Counted from the stretch's first letter, positions 50,669-59,216 are shown. The stretch: DNA of 59,840 nucleotides from an uncultured SAR116 cluster alpha proteobacterium (GCA_902530325.1 CACAAB010000007.1:1-59840), one strand, 5' to 3'. The notes: generated by a model from the letters alone, not told the origin. A program made the numbers and translations.

Positions 50669-51067
50669 TTATCTACCTGCCAACATAACTAATTGTAGCT
50701 GAACTACTCTAATTTTAAAATTAGAGTTTTCTTTTTTTTCATATACTATTATTTTTGGTCTGTCAGAATTGGGTTTTTGAAACTCTAAAATCATTTCATC
50801 AGGTAAAAAAACTCCGTTATCATTTAGAACTTGTCTAGGATTTAATTTAAAACTTTCTTTGAAGGATTTGTCTATCCAAATTCTTGCTAGCACTCTTCCT
50901 AAAATATCAGGTAAATATTTCTTCACTTCTTCTCTGTTTTTAAGAATTAAGTCTTTATCGACTAATTCTAGGATTTGATTAACATCCTTAGGATTAAATT
51001 TTATTGGAAGTTTGTTTTTTTTTTCATTAAATTTAATTAAATCTGTACTTTTAGAATGAACACTCAT
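50669..51067 (-). CDS. NHLP-type (nitrile-hydratase alpha-like leader) protein
   Basis: A 132-residue protein. Residues about 62-110 match the nitrile-hydratase-leader pattern: RVLARIWIDKSFKESFKLNP, then a short LNDNGVFLPDE turn and the strand-rich RPKIIVYEKK. NHLP leaders normally precede a short core peptide after a GG or GA site and are modified into peptide natural products. Here the tail is short and ends QLQLVMLAGR, with no cysteine-, serine- or threonine-rich core. No modification or export enzyme is in the window. It may be a repurposed leader-like domain in a motility context. First gene of a four-gene operon, with a promoter at 51136-51165. Confidence 0.6.
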   Translation of the reverse strand: MSVHSKSTDLIKFNEKKNKLPIKFNPKDVNQILELVDKDLILKNREEVKKYLPDILGRVLARIWIDKSFKESFKLNPRQVLNDNGVFLPDEMILEFQKPNSDRPKIIVYEKKENSNFKIRVVQLQLVMLAGR

Positions 51068-51135
51068 TTTTCTTAAACTCCAGATTTTTTCAATTTAACT
51101 TCATTAAACATAATTACGTTCACATTAACAATATG

Positions 51136-51165
51136 TTTATAAAATTTTCTCATGCATAAAGTCAA
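51136..51165 (-). promoter_or_regulatory. Sigma-70 promoter of the NHLP-like operon
   Basis: On the minus strand TTGACT (51165-51160) and TATAAA (51141-51136) are 18 bases apart. The -35 box directly abuts the sigma-54 site of the divergent rod/hook gene. Predicted start near 51129, giving a leader of about 60 bases. Confidence 0.55.
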
Positions 51166-51181
51166 TGGCATAAATATTGCT
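51166..51181 (+). promoter_or_regulatory. Sigma-54 promoter of the flagellar rod/hook gene
   Basis: TGGCATAAATATTGCT matches TGGCACG-n4-TTGCW at 10 of the 12 defined positions, with the GG and GC dinucleotides correctly spaced. Predicted start near 51192, 16 bases before the ATG. Confidence 0.75.
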
Positions 51182-51207
51182 ATATCCTTAAATACAGGGG
51201 AAATCAA

Positions 51208-52011
51208 ATGTTATCAATTTTAAAAAGTGCTCTGAATGCAAATACAAAAGAAATGGGAATAGTTTCTAACAATATTGCAAATGTAAACAGCACAGCATTC
51301 AAAAAGAGCAAAACTAATTTTGAACATATTTATTCACGAGATAGATCATCATCTCCCAATAAATTTTCTGGTCAAGGCGTAGGAGTTAATGATCCGTTGC
51401 TACAGATGAGTCAAGGATCTCTTAAAACTACTGGTGGTGCTTTAGATTTAGCTATAACTGGTTTAGGTTTTTTTCCAGTTATTCAAGAAAACACTCCAGA
51501 TACTCCTTTTTTTACACGAGATGGTTCATTTAATATAAATGCGACTGGAGAGGTTGTCACTAATGATGGATTAAAGGTTATGGGATTTCAGGGTGAAGAT
51601 AATAATATATTAAGAAATTTAGTCATACCTCCATCAAAAATAAATGATGACCAAAGTGTTTCAATGATTTCAAATATTAATGTAAAATCAAATGGCAAAA
51701 TTATAGCGACATATGGTCTTAAAGATGAAGTAGTTATTGGAAACTTTGCACTTGCTTCGTTCCCAAATGAGACAGGATTAAGGCAAGTTGGTAATAATCG
51801 ATATCAAAATAATGCTAAATCAGGTCAAGCTAAATTTGATTCCCCAATGAATGGATCTTTTGGTAAAATTGAAGCAGGTAATTTGGAAAGATCAAATGTT
51901 GATATAACTTCAGAAATGATAACTATGCTTAAAGCACAGCAGGCGTTTTCAGGTGTTTCCAGACTACTTCAAACTGAATTTGATGTAACAAAAAGACTAA
52001 TCGACAGTTAA
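51208..52011 (+). CDS. Flagellar hook-basal body protein (FlgE/FlgF-type, short)
   Basis: A 267-residue axial protein. The N-terminal helix has the rod/hook signature MGIVSNNIANVNSTAFKKSKTNFE. The block QGVGVNDPLLQMSQGSLKTT then LDLAITGLGFFPV follows, and the C-terminal helix is NVDITSEMITMLKAQQAF. The N- and C-terminal helices assemble the axial structure. Length fits rod proteins FlgF/FlgG, while the GQGV...QG...TGGALDLAI wording resembles FlgE. I cannot decide between FlgF and a minimal FlgE. A sigma-54 site precedes it. It is a single-gene unit; other rod genes are outside the window. Confidence 0.85.
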   Translation: MLSILKSALNANTKEMGIVSNNIANVNSTAFKKSKTNFEHIYSRDRSSSPNKFSGQGVGVNDPLLQMSQGSLKTTGGALDLAITGLGFFPVIQENTPDTPFFTRDGSFNINATGEVVTNDGLKVMGFQGEDNNILRNLVIPPSKINDDQSVSMISNINVKSNGKIIATYGLKDEVVIGNFALASFPNETGLRQVGNNRYQNNAKSGQAKFDSPMNGSFGKIEAGNLERSNVDITSEMITMLKAQQAFSGVSRLLQTEFDVTKRLIDS

Positions 52012-52025
52012 TTCAGTGATGAATT

Positions 52026-52406
52026 TTATAATAGTGGGATAAAAAATTTATATTCTATTATCTCCGAAGTTAATTCTTTTTGCAGAAATAATACACCATT
52101 CTTATTAATATTCAGTTTATCTTTAATTATTAACTCTAACCTTGCTGGGCGTTCATTTTTTAATGAAAAATGACTTTGCAATGAGTTAAAATAATCATCG
52201 TTTACGACTATAGAACCTGACATCACTGCTCTTTCATATTTTATAGTTATTTTATTTTTAAAGTTATTTTTTTCGTTGACTATCATCAAATTACAGGTGC
52301 CTCTGGCAATATTTAAGAGACTGCAAGATAAATAATAACATTGTATTTGATGTTTGCTATCATAATGTGCGTCAACTGTTTTTATGAGCATTTCTAATAT
52401 TTGCAT
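52026..52406 (-). CDS. Unknown protein at the end of the flhA operon
   Basis: A 126-residue protein without signal peptide or clear membrane helix. The first 55 residues are helical with three cysteines; the rest alternates strands (SGSIVVNDDYF, RLELIIKDKL). It begins 8 bases after fliA and so is the last gene of the flhA-flhF-flhG-fliA operon. I do not recognise it. The shape (helix plus beta part) could suit a PilZ-like or regulatory domain, but key motifs are not visible. A flagellar or chemotaxis role follows only from position. Confidence 0.65.
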   Translation of the reverse strand: MQILEMLIKTVDAHYDSKHQIQCYYLSCSLLNIARGTCNLMIVNEKNNFKNKITIKYERAVMSGSIVVNDDYFNSLQSHFSLKNERPARLELIIKDKLNINKNGVLFLQKELTSEIIEYKFFIPLL

Positions 52407-52414
52407 AAGAATAT

Positions 52415-53119
52415 TTAAATATCTTTTTTTATTTGTTCTCTTATTTTTTTTATAGCAGAAGTTTTTATTTGAGAAACTCTTCCAGTTGTAACTTCCATGA
52501 CTTCAGCAATTTCATATATATTTAATTCTTCAACAAAATATAATTGTATAACAAGAGCTTCTTTACCTTCCAATTGTTTCAAAGCTTCTTTTAAGTTATC
52601 TCTAAGTTCTACGTCACTTATTTGTTCTTCTGGATTTAAAGCATTTGTAATAAACCAATTAGAATAATCATCATATGAGTCTTCTAAACTTTTAATAACA
52701 CTTGCTTCAAAGGCATGTGTCCATTCTAAATATTTCTCAGAGGATACTCCAAGTTCACTAGCTATTTCATTATGAAAAGGCTCTCTTCCTAACTTATTTC
52801 TAAGAGTATTTATAGCTTTTTCAGAATTTTTTTTCATTGAAATTGTTGTTCTATCTAAATTTGAACTTTTTCTCAAATAATCTAAAATTTCACCTTTAAC
52901 TCTAATACTAGCATATGAGGCGAAAGAGGCATTTTGTTGAGGGATATAATTTTGTGCAGCAGAGATTAATCCTAACATTCCAATTTGAATAATATCTTCA
53001 ATATCAATTATAGAATTTACTCTTCCATGCAAATGCCATGAAATTTTTTTTACCAAATTTGTATGATCATTTATTAGTTGATTAATGTTTGGTTTAATGA
53101 TTTTTGAGTAACTATTCAT
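52415..53119 (-). CDS. fliA: Flagellar sigma factor FliA (sigma-28 family)
   Basis: A 234-residue sigma factor. Region 2 is visible as DLEDIIQIGMLGLISAAQNY-type sequence (here D-I-E-D-I-I-Q-I-G), FASYASIRVKGEILDYLRKSS, region 3 as NKLGREPFHNEIASELGVS, and region 4 as ALVIQLYFVEELNIYEIAEVM then TTGRVSQIKTSAIKKIR. Length and regions match FliA/WhiG. It would transcribe late flagellar genes. It lies 23 bases after flhG. No FlgM anti-sigma gene is seen in the window. Confidence 0.93.
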   Translation of the reverse strand: MNSYSKIIKPNINQLINDHTNLVKKISWHLHGRVNSIIDIEDIIQIGMLGLISAAQNYIPQQNASFASYASIRVKGEILDYLRKSSNLDRTTISMKKNSEKAINTLRNKLGREPFHNEIASELGVSSEKYLEWTHAFEASVIKSLEDSYDDYSNWFITNALNPEEQISDVELRDNLKEALKQLEGKEALVIQLYFVEELNIYEIAEVMEVTTGRVSQIKTSAIKKIREQIKKDI

Positions 53120-53142
53120 TTTAAGCTTTCATAAAAATTATT

Positions 53143-53919
53143 TTAATTATCAAAAAATTTAATTGAACCTGTTTTATTAGTCTCAACTAACAAAAGTTTG
53201 GACGAAATTTCATTGAAAGCTTTTGTTTCAATATTATTATTTTTTGAAGAGACTACTGCTGTCCGTGAAATAATTGAATTTTTAATTTTTTGAGAGTTTG
53301 GAATTTGTCCTATATATTTTAAGTTAACATCTAAAAATTTTTGAGTTATCGATTGAAATTTGTCAAAGTTTAATTTGGCTTGCATTGGTGATGATGCCAT
53401 ATTTACAATGATACCAAAATTGTTCATTTTATAATCTAAAAAAGAAGTTTTTATTAGAGTGTATGCATCAATGAAACTCGTAGGCTCACCTGTAATTACA
53501 ACTATAATTTTATCTGCTGATGCCATAAATGTCATTGACGAAGATTCTGCACCAGCACCTACATCAATTAACATGTATTCAGGTTTTTTTTTGAGATCAT
53601 TAAAACTTCTTATAATTTTGTGACGTTCAAGGTCGCTTAAATTTAATAAATTATTTATAGCATTACCACCTGCTACAAATTTTAGGTTTCTATTTATAGT
53701 TGTGATCACTTCATCAATTGACTTATTGCCGTTAACATAGTCCTCCAAAGAATATTTTGGGTTTATCCCGAGTAAAATATGTGCATTGGCCATTCCTAAA
53801 TCAGCATCTAAAAGAAGTGTTTCTTTATTTTTTAAAGCTAGACTTAAAGCAAGATTAATGGCTACTGTAGTTTTACCTACTCCCCCTTTTCCAGAAGTTA
53901 TAGCAATTGTTGTAGTCAT
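53143..53919 (-). CDS. flhG: Flagellar number regulator FlhG (FleN/YlxH, MinD-like ATPase)
   Basis: A 258-residue MinD-like ATPase. Walker A SGKGGVGKTT begins at residue 9, Walker A' is LLLDADLGMANAHILLG and Walker B is MLIDVGAG. The position after flhF and the family pattern NLKFVAGG identify FlhG. Typical FlhG proteins carry an N-terminal extension with a DQAxxLR motif that activates the FlhF GTPase; here the ATPase core starts at residue 2 and a stop lies a short way upstream, so that motif is missing. The C-terminus beyond about 240 is short. AGGA precedes the ATG. Confidence 0.9.
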   Translation of the reverse strand: MTTTIAITSGKGGVGKTTVAINLALSLALKNKETLLLDADLGMANAHILLGINPKYSLEDYVNGNKSIDEVITTINRNLKFVAGGNAINNLLNLSDLERHKIIRSFNDLKKKPEYMLIDVGAGAESSSMTFMASADKIIVVITGEPTSFIDAYTLIKTSFLDYKMNNFGIIVNMASSPMQAKLNFDKFQSITQKFLDVNLKYIGQIPNSQKIKNSIISRTAVVSSKNNNIETKAFNEISSKLLLVETNKTGSIKFFDN

Positions 53920-53954
53920 AATAATCCTAATTTTTAATTTATATACTTTTTAAT

Positions 53955-55148
53955 TTATATACTAATGTCTTTCATATATTGTGCCAAAACTTCACTTTTA
54001 GCAAAGGCTATTGAACCAATAATTGATCTTGAACCTGATAAAATACCAATTTTACATCCTAATTCTGCAAAAATAGATAATTCTTCTGCACTAATATGCG
54101 ACTCATCCAATTTTGTTAGTGCTAATGTGGGAAATGAGTTTTTATAAAAATTCATTGTAGAATTAATCATGTTTTTATTAGCACTTGCAGGAATAGCTAA
54201 TATATTTAAATATTTTTTATTTAAAGTTATTTTTTCAAGATATTTCAAGTATCCTGATAATTCTACATTTTCTGGAGATATGTCTATTATTAGTTTGGTA
54301 TTATTCTTATTTTTCTCAATATATTTTACTAAATCTTCTAATGAAGATACAGAAGCAACGTTTAAATTTAATAATTTTCCAAAATTTAAAAGCTCAGAAT
54401 TATTTGTTGCTTTTGGGGCAAAATTTAAAATCGATAACTTATGTTTTTCATTAGCAGAAAATAAATTGTCTAAAATATATGAAGAAATTTTTGCACATAA
54501 GGTTGTTTTTCCAGAACCGGATGGTCCATTCAAAAAAATAACTTCTGAATTTAGTATTTGATCCTCGTAAGGTACAATCAATTTTTTTGCTAAGTAGTGA
54601 TAAAAAAATAATTCTGGATCTTCAATTTTTTGATTATCAATTATTTTTTGTTGAAATTCAGACACAACATATTTCGAAAAACCTTTTTTTAATAATTTAA
54701 TGGTTAATGATTTAACTGAATGTCTACTAAACTCGTCAATATCTGCAATAATCATATTTTTAAGCAAATTTTCTATTTTATTTGTAAATTTAGAAAAAGT
54801 GTCAATATCAACAAACTTTTTTTCAAAATTATCATCATTAGTTTCGACAATTTTTTCAGAATTGATGTTATTTTTTAGATTTGTATTATTTATTAAATTA
54901 TTAAATTTTCGATTTTTGAGATCTTTTTCGAGATTATGGCTTGAAAATAAATGACTAAAGCTAGTTTGTTGCTTGTTTAACTTTTTTGCGTTAGATGATG
55001 CTATATCTTCAATGTTATTAGAAGCTAAAATTTCAATTTTCCCATTTACCTTTTGTGTCTTTAATATTACGGCATCCTTACCAAGTATTTTGGAAATTTC
55101 ATCCATTGCTGAAAGGCTATCCTCTGCAATTACCTTATGCTGTGTCAT
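53955..55148 (-). CDS. flhF: Flagellar placement protein FlhF (SRP-type GTPase, degenerate motifs)
   Basis: A 397-residue protein with FlhF order: N-terminal basic B domain (AEDSLSAMDEISKILGKDAVIL), a low-complexity asparagine/lysine linker (about 50-105), a helical N domain and a G domain. The P-loop LNGPSGSGKTT (206-216) and TKLDE (345-349) are intact. However, the G2 motif DTYR-x-GA is replaced by FAPKATN (242-248) and G3 DTAG by DISP (289-292). GTP binding may persist, but catalysis is probably lost or altered. The start is ATG 55148, with GGAG 6 bases upstream. It lies 26 bases after flhA. Confidence 0.88.
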   Translation of the reverse strand: MTQHKVIAEDSLSAMDEISKILGKDAVILKTQKVNGKIEILASNNIEDIASSNAKKLNKQQTSFSHLFSSHNLEKDLKNRKFNNLINNTNLKNNINSEKIVETNDDNFEKKFVDIDTFSKFTNKIENLLKNMIIADIDEFSRHSVKSLTIKLLKKGFSKYVVSEFQQKIIDNQKIEDPELFFYHYLAKKLIVPYEDQILNSEVIFLNGPSGSGKTTLCAKISSYILDNLFSANEKHKLSILNFAPKATNNSELLNFGKLLNLNVASVSSLEDLVKYIEKNKNNTKLIIDISPENVELSGYLKYLEKITLNKKYLNILAIPASANKNMINSTMNFYKNSFPTLALTKLDESHISAEELSIFAELGCKIGILSGSRSIIGSIAFAKSEVLAQYMKDISI

Positions 55149-55174
55149 TTTTTTCTCCATATTTTTCAATTAAT

Positions 55175-57295
55175 TTAATTTTTTTCTTCATCGTCAGAAC
55201 CAATATTAGCTACTACTTCTATTTTTTTATTGTCTGGTAATTCTGTAAATGATAATACGTCTAAAGATGGTATGTGCTGTCTAAGCATATGAGATAAATC
55301 TCTTCTTATTACAGGGGCAGTAATCATTACTGCCTTTCTATTTTCACTTTGCATTTTCTCCATGACAGTATTTATTGCTGAAACTATTTTTTGAATTAGG
55401 TTTGCTTCAAGTATAAGGCCATTTGCTCCTGTTTGCTTTGCAACGTTTACTATTAGTTGTTCTAAATCTGCAGAGAATGTTATTATTGGCAGAGCGCTAT
55501 TTAAAGGCGCAATCTGTTGTATTAGTAGTCCAGAAATTGCAGGTCTAATAGCTTCTGCTAATTCTATTGGTGTCATGTTTTTAGCGTTTTGGCTAGAAAG
55601 AACCTCTAATATACGTTTTAAATCACTTATTGGCATTTTTTCGGTCAGTAAATTTTTTAATATTGTAGTAAGGACGTTTAATGGAATTAATTTGGGCACA
55701 GTTGAAGATACCAATTGTGGCGAAGATTTTGATAAATTATCTAAAAGTAGTTGCACATCGTCTTGACCGAGTAATTCAGCAGCTTGTTTAGACAAAATTT
55801 GATTTAAATGGGTCGCAATTACCGCTTCAGGTTCAACTACCATATATCCTAGATTTTCTGCTCTAGCTTGTTGATGAGGTTCAATCCAAGTAGCATCCAT
55901 ATTAAAACTTGGATCCTTAACATCTGTACCTTCAATTTTTGTCTGAGTATTATCTCCCGGTATAGCTAAAAGTAATTGGGGAAAAATTTTATCTTCAGCG
56001 ACGATTTCTTGTCCAATCCTAATTCTATAATGATTTGCTTCTAGTGATAAATCATCTCTAATTCTTACTTGAGGAACAATAAACCCCAACTCTTTTGAAA
56101 TTTGTTTTCTAACACCTGTAATTCTAGCAATCAATGGACCTTCATTTTCATCATCAACAAGTTGTATTAAGCCATATCCTAATTGCATTGATATAGAAGA
56201 ATTGTCAGCTATTTCAGACAATGAAATGACATTTTCATCTTCCTCTTTTTCAGTTTTAATTTCACTGTTATTATTATCAGAATAAATATTTTCGTTCTCA
56301 ATAGAGTTTTTATTATTTTTTCTAATTATCCACCAAACAAAAAAAGTTAATGCTGACCCAAGCAAGAATAATGTGTTTGGCATACCGGGTATTAAACCTA
56401 AAAGAAATAGAACGCATGCACTAGGTAACCAAGCTTGTTTAACTCCAATTTGAGAACCAATTTGTTTGGATAGATCTTGGCTAGTTGATACACGGGTTAC
56501 AATTATAGCAGTTGCAATAGCTAGTAATAAAGAAGGTATTTGAGCAACTAACCCATCACCTACGGATAAAATTATATAGTTTTCAGCTGCAATTGAAACT
56601 GGTAAATCATGTTGGGCAATTCCAATAACTAAACCTCCAATAATATTAATAAGCAGAATTAAAATTCCAGCAATCGCATCACCTTTTACAAACTTAGAAG
56701 CACCATCCATTGATCCATAAAAATCAGCTTCTTTAGCTATATCTTCTCTTCTTTGTTTTGCTTCTTCACTAGTTAAAAGTCCTGCGTTTAAATCTGCATC
56801 GATCGCCATTTGTTTGCCTGGCATAGCATCTAAAGTAAATCTAGCTGAAACTTCAGAAACTCTTCCTGCTCCTTTAGTAATAACAATTAGATTAATTATA
56901 ATTAATATTGCAAAAACAAAAATACCAACAACATAATTGCCAGCAATAACAAATTCTCCAAAAGCTTCAATAACTTTCCCTGCTGCATCAGGTCCAGTAT
57001 GGCCAGCGCTAAGGACAATCCTTGTGGATGCCACATTCAAACCTAATCGTAAAATTGTTGCAAATAGAAGTACTGTGGGAAAACTTGAAAAATCTAAAGG
57101 TCTAAAAGTATGAATTGAAACCATCAATATTAACAAAGATAGCAAAATATTCGTTGTAAAAAATACATCTAATAATATGGATGGAAGGGGAATTACCATC
57201 ATAACCATCAACATTAATATAGCTATAGGCAATCCAAATTGCTTTAGTTTATCTGTTGCAAAAATTTGTGTGCCTAATGTGTTTGTCAAATTCAT
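55175..57295 (-). CDS. flhA: Flagellar export gate protein FlhA
   Basis: A 706-residue type III export protein. The N-terminal half has eight membrane segments with FHIPEP-family signatures: LNVASTRIVLSAGHTGPDAAGKVIEAFG (family block), VSEVSARFTLDAMPGKQMAIDADLNAGLL, and SKFVKGDAIAGILI with the conserved functional aspartate. The C-terminal cytoplasmic domain (from about 340) has the GYGLIQLVDDENEGPL start and VVEPEAVIATHL. Length is standard. It opens the flhA-flhF-flhG-fliA-unknown operon, with a sigma-54 site 93 bases upstream. FlhA moves rod, hook and filament subunits through the membrane. Confidence 0.97.
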   Translation of the reverse strand: MNLTNTLGTQIFATDKLKQFGLPIAILMLMVMMVIPLPSILLDVFFTTNILLSLLILMVSIHTFRPLDFSSFPTVLLFATILRLGLNVASTRIVLSAGHTGPDAAGKVIEAFGEFVIAGNYVVGIFVFAILIIINLIVITKGAGRVSEVSARFTLDAMPGKQMAIDADLNAGLLTSEEAKQRREDIAKEADFYGSMDGASKFVKGDAIAGILILLINIIGGLVIGIAQHDLPVSIAAENYIILSVGDGLVAQIPSLLLAIATAIIVTRVSTSQDLSKQIGSQIGVKQAWLPSACVLFLLGLIPGMPNTLFLLGSALTFFVWWIIRKNNKNSIENENIYSDNNNSEIKTEKEEDENVISLSEIADNSSISMQLGYGLIQLVDDENEGPLIARITGVRKQISKELGFIVPQVRIRDDLSLEANHYRIRIGQEIVAEDKIFPQLLLAIPGDNTQTKIEGTDVKDPSFNMDATWIEPHQQARAENLGYMVVEPEAVIATHLNQILSKQAAELLGQDDVQLLLDNLSKSSPQLVSSTVPKLIPLNVLTTILKNLLTEKMPISDLKRILEVLSSQNAKNMTPIELAEAIRPAISGLLIQQIAPLNSALPIITFSADLEQLIVNVAKQTGANGLILEANLIQKIVSAINTVMEKMQSENRKAVMITAPVIRRDLSHMLRQHIPSLDVLSFTELPDNKKIEVVANIGSDDEEKN

Positions 57296-57387
57296 GACAT
57301 CTCCTTTATTTCTTCTAAAAGAAAATACCTAATAAAAACAACAAGTTATATAATTTGAAGTTTTAAAAAGTAATTATATATTTTAGA

Positions 57388-57403
57388 AGCAAGAATAATG
57401 CCA
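57388..57403 (-). promoter_or_regulatory. Sigma-54 promoter of the flhA operon
   Basis: On the minus strand TGGCATTATTCTTGCT matches TGGCACG-n4-TTGCW at 10 of 12 defined positions, with GG and GC in register. Predicted start near 57377, leaving an 82-base leader before flhA. The region to 57491 otherwise holds only AT-rich DNA and the opposite sigma-54 site. Confidence 0.75.
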
Positions 57404-57473
57404 AATAAACTATAGGATTGTGATTTATAATTTTAATTATAGGTTATTTCATAAAAGTTAAATATTTAATTAT

Positions 57474-57489
57474 TGGCATGTATTCTGCA
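57474..57489 (+). promoter_or_regulatory. Sigma-54 promoter of the flgP operon
   Basis: TGGCATGTATTCTGCA matches TGGCACG-n4-TTGCW at 10 of 12 defined positions. Predicted start near 57500, so an ATG at 57492 cannot be the translation start and ATG 57525 is favoured. Confidence 0.78.
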
Positions 57490-57524
57490 TAATGAATTCA
57501 AATAATTTTATTCAGGAGTATTGG

Positions 57525-58046
57525 ATGTCATTTATTAATCATAGAAATTTATTAGTTGGTGTTACAATATGCACCTTATTTTTAGGTACAGGGTGCTTTC
57601 AAAATATATCAAAATCTCATTTTTTACCCACAAATAGTTTCAGTGCAAAACAAATTAACTCTGAAAGCGATGGTATCGTTGCTCTAAAAGAAGTTTTTGA
57701 CAGTTCTGTTGAAAAAATTCCAACTTTATCTGCTGTAGGATATGCTGTTATTTCTAGTCAGCCAGGTAGAACTGATGCTCAAAAAAGATTAATGGCTATA
57801 CGATCTGCTAGAATGGCTGCTATGAGAGAATTAGCAGAACAAATCCATGGAATACAAGTTGATTCTAATACAACAGTTATAGATCTAATGGTCCAAAATG
57901 ATACATTTAGAGCAGTTGTTAAAGGAATTATTAGAGGTGCTAAAACTGTTAGGATTAATCCTACAGGTGTAGACACCTATGAAACAGTATTAGAAATTGA
58001 TAAAGATATGATGCTTATGATGTTAAAAAGTGCAAGAAGAACGTAG
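57525..58046 (+). CDS. flgP: FlgP-like outer-membrane flagellar lipoprotein (LPP20 family)
   Basis: A 173-residue lipoprotein. The signal ends in a lipobox-like LFLGTGC, placing the lipidated cysteine at residue 24. The mature domain reads TLSAVGYAVISSQPGRTDAQKRLMAIRSARM (LPP20/FlgP core), then AEQIHGIQVDSNTTV and a final strand. FlgP forms the outer-membrane H-ring/basal disk in Vibrio and Campylobacter. GGAG lies 6 bases before ATG 57525. It is followed 11 bases later by an FlgT-like gene, the other H-ring component, which supports the call. Confidence 0.82.
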   Translation: MSFINHRNLLVGVTICTLFLGTGCFQNISKSHFLPTNSFSAKQINSESDGIVALKEVFDSSVEKIPTLSAVGYAVISSQPGRTDAQKRLMAIRSARMAAMRELAEQIHGIQVDSNTTVIDLMVQNDTFRAVVKGIIRGAKTVRINPTGVDTYETVLEIDKDMMLMMLKSARRT

Positions 58047-58057
58047 TAATAGCTGAA

Positions 58058-59212
58058 ATGAACAAAAATATTTTCAAATTTAAAAATATATTCAAAACCG
58101 TTACATTTTTAGTATTATTAATGTTAAATACAAATTTGAATGCACAAGATAAAGCCAACTTCAAACAAGTTGAAGCAACAGGAAGAGCTATTTTATTACC
58201 TGAAAATATTGAAACCTCTAGAAAAAGAGCTTTAGAAGATGCAATTTATATAGCTGCTCTTAAAGGTGGTGCAGATGTAAATGGTTTTTCTGCTATAAGT
58301 TCAAATACTGTAATTAATGATCAGTCAGTTATTAAGCCAACTAACAGAGTAATTGATTTTAAAATTTTATCTGAGAAACAAGACAAAGAATTCTTAACTA
58401 TAAAGATAAGTGCTATTGTTGGAGGTATCTTATCTAATAAGAATTGCAAGAGCAAACCTAAAAATATTAATCTATTTAAAGGATCAATTACTGTTGATAC
58501 CAATGTTCCATCAGAATTAGCTAGACACGCATCATTATGGTACAATCAAATATATGAAATTATATCTAAATTACCCGACGTTGATGCAAAAAACTTTCAA
58601 AATAGGCTTCTTAATCAAATTATTAAATCGTCCCAAAATCCTTCTTTTGATTATAATGCTCTGACTAAAGGTATACCGACAATACAAGCCGGCAATTATA
58701 GTCTTGTCCCAAAATTAGTTCTAACAAAGACAAATAAAAATAGTTTTGCAAACTATTTATTAACTGTTTCATTTGATTTATATAAAGGTAAAAACATCAA
58801 GCTAGAAACATCAAAAAGCTATAATATGCTCATTAATTATCAATTTGAAAGTAAATTCCAATTCTTAAAAAATATTTCTATATTGGGTGTTGAAAAAATT
58901 AATCAAAATGTTAGTAATCATCTATTAAAGTCAATAAATAGTTTTTTAAATGACATTAATTGTAAACCATTAGAGGGCAAACTAACTCTTGATGAGGGTA
59001 AACTTCAAGTAGATTTAGGAAGCAAACAAGGCCTTAAACAAAAACAAATAGGTTTAGTTAATGGTATTAAGATTCAAAATTCGATGTTAAATAATAGTAC
59101 ACTAATAGTCCATACTGATGATGTTTTTGATAATCATAGTACTTTGTTACCCTTAAATGATAATATTAAATTAACAAACTTGAATAATAAGATTGTTAAA
59201 TTTGTGGAGTAA
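58058..59212 (+). CDS. flgT: FlgT-like flagellar H-ring/assembly protein
   Basis: A 384-residue periplasmic protein with a signal peptide (about 1-30, ending LNAQ). The N-domain starts VEATGRAILLPENIETSRKRALEDAIYIAALKGGADV, which is the FlgT N-terminal domain pattern. A middle domain follows, and the C-terminus (VDLGSKQGLKQKQIGLVNGIK) resembles the FlgT C-domain. In Vibrio, FlgT builds the H ring that holds the MotX/MotY stator ring. It sits between flgP and a LysM-like gene. Conservation in the middle is low, so confidence is moderate. Confidence 0.75.
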   Translation: MNKNIFKFKNIFKTVTFLVLLMLNTNLNAQDKANFKQVEATGRAILLPENIETSRKRALEDAIYIAALKGGADVNGFSAISSNTVINDQSVIKPTNRVIDFKILSEKQDKEFLTIKISAIVGGILSNKNCKSKPKNINLFKGSITVDTNVPSELARHASLWYNQIYEIISKLPDVDAKNFQNRLLNQIIKSSQNPSFDYNALTKGIPTIQAGNYSLVPKLVLTKTNKNSFANYLLTVSFDLYKGKNIKLETSKSYNMLINYQFESKFQFLKNISILGVEKINQNVSNHLLKSINSFLNDINCKPLEGKLTLDEGKLQVDLGSKQGLKQKQIGLVNGIKIQNSMLNNSTLIVHTDDVFDNHSTLLPLNDNIKLTNLNNKIVKFVE

Positions 59213-59216
59213 TATA

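Noticed and set aside
50669-51067. Nitrile hydratase alpha subunit
   Set aside because: The metal-binding C-x-x-C-S-C claw is absent and the protein is too short; only the leader-like part matches.
54169-54561. 130-codon plus-strand frame opposite flhF
   Set aside because: It is a mirror of the AT-rich flhF coding sequence, with no ribosome-binding site and no recognisable domain; flhF is clearly the real gene.
57492-57524. ATG at 57492 as the flgP start
   Set aside because: It lies 3 bases after a sigma-54 site and before its predicted transcript start. ATG 57525 has a good ribosome-binding site and starts a lipoprotein signal.
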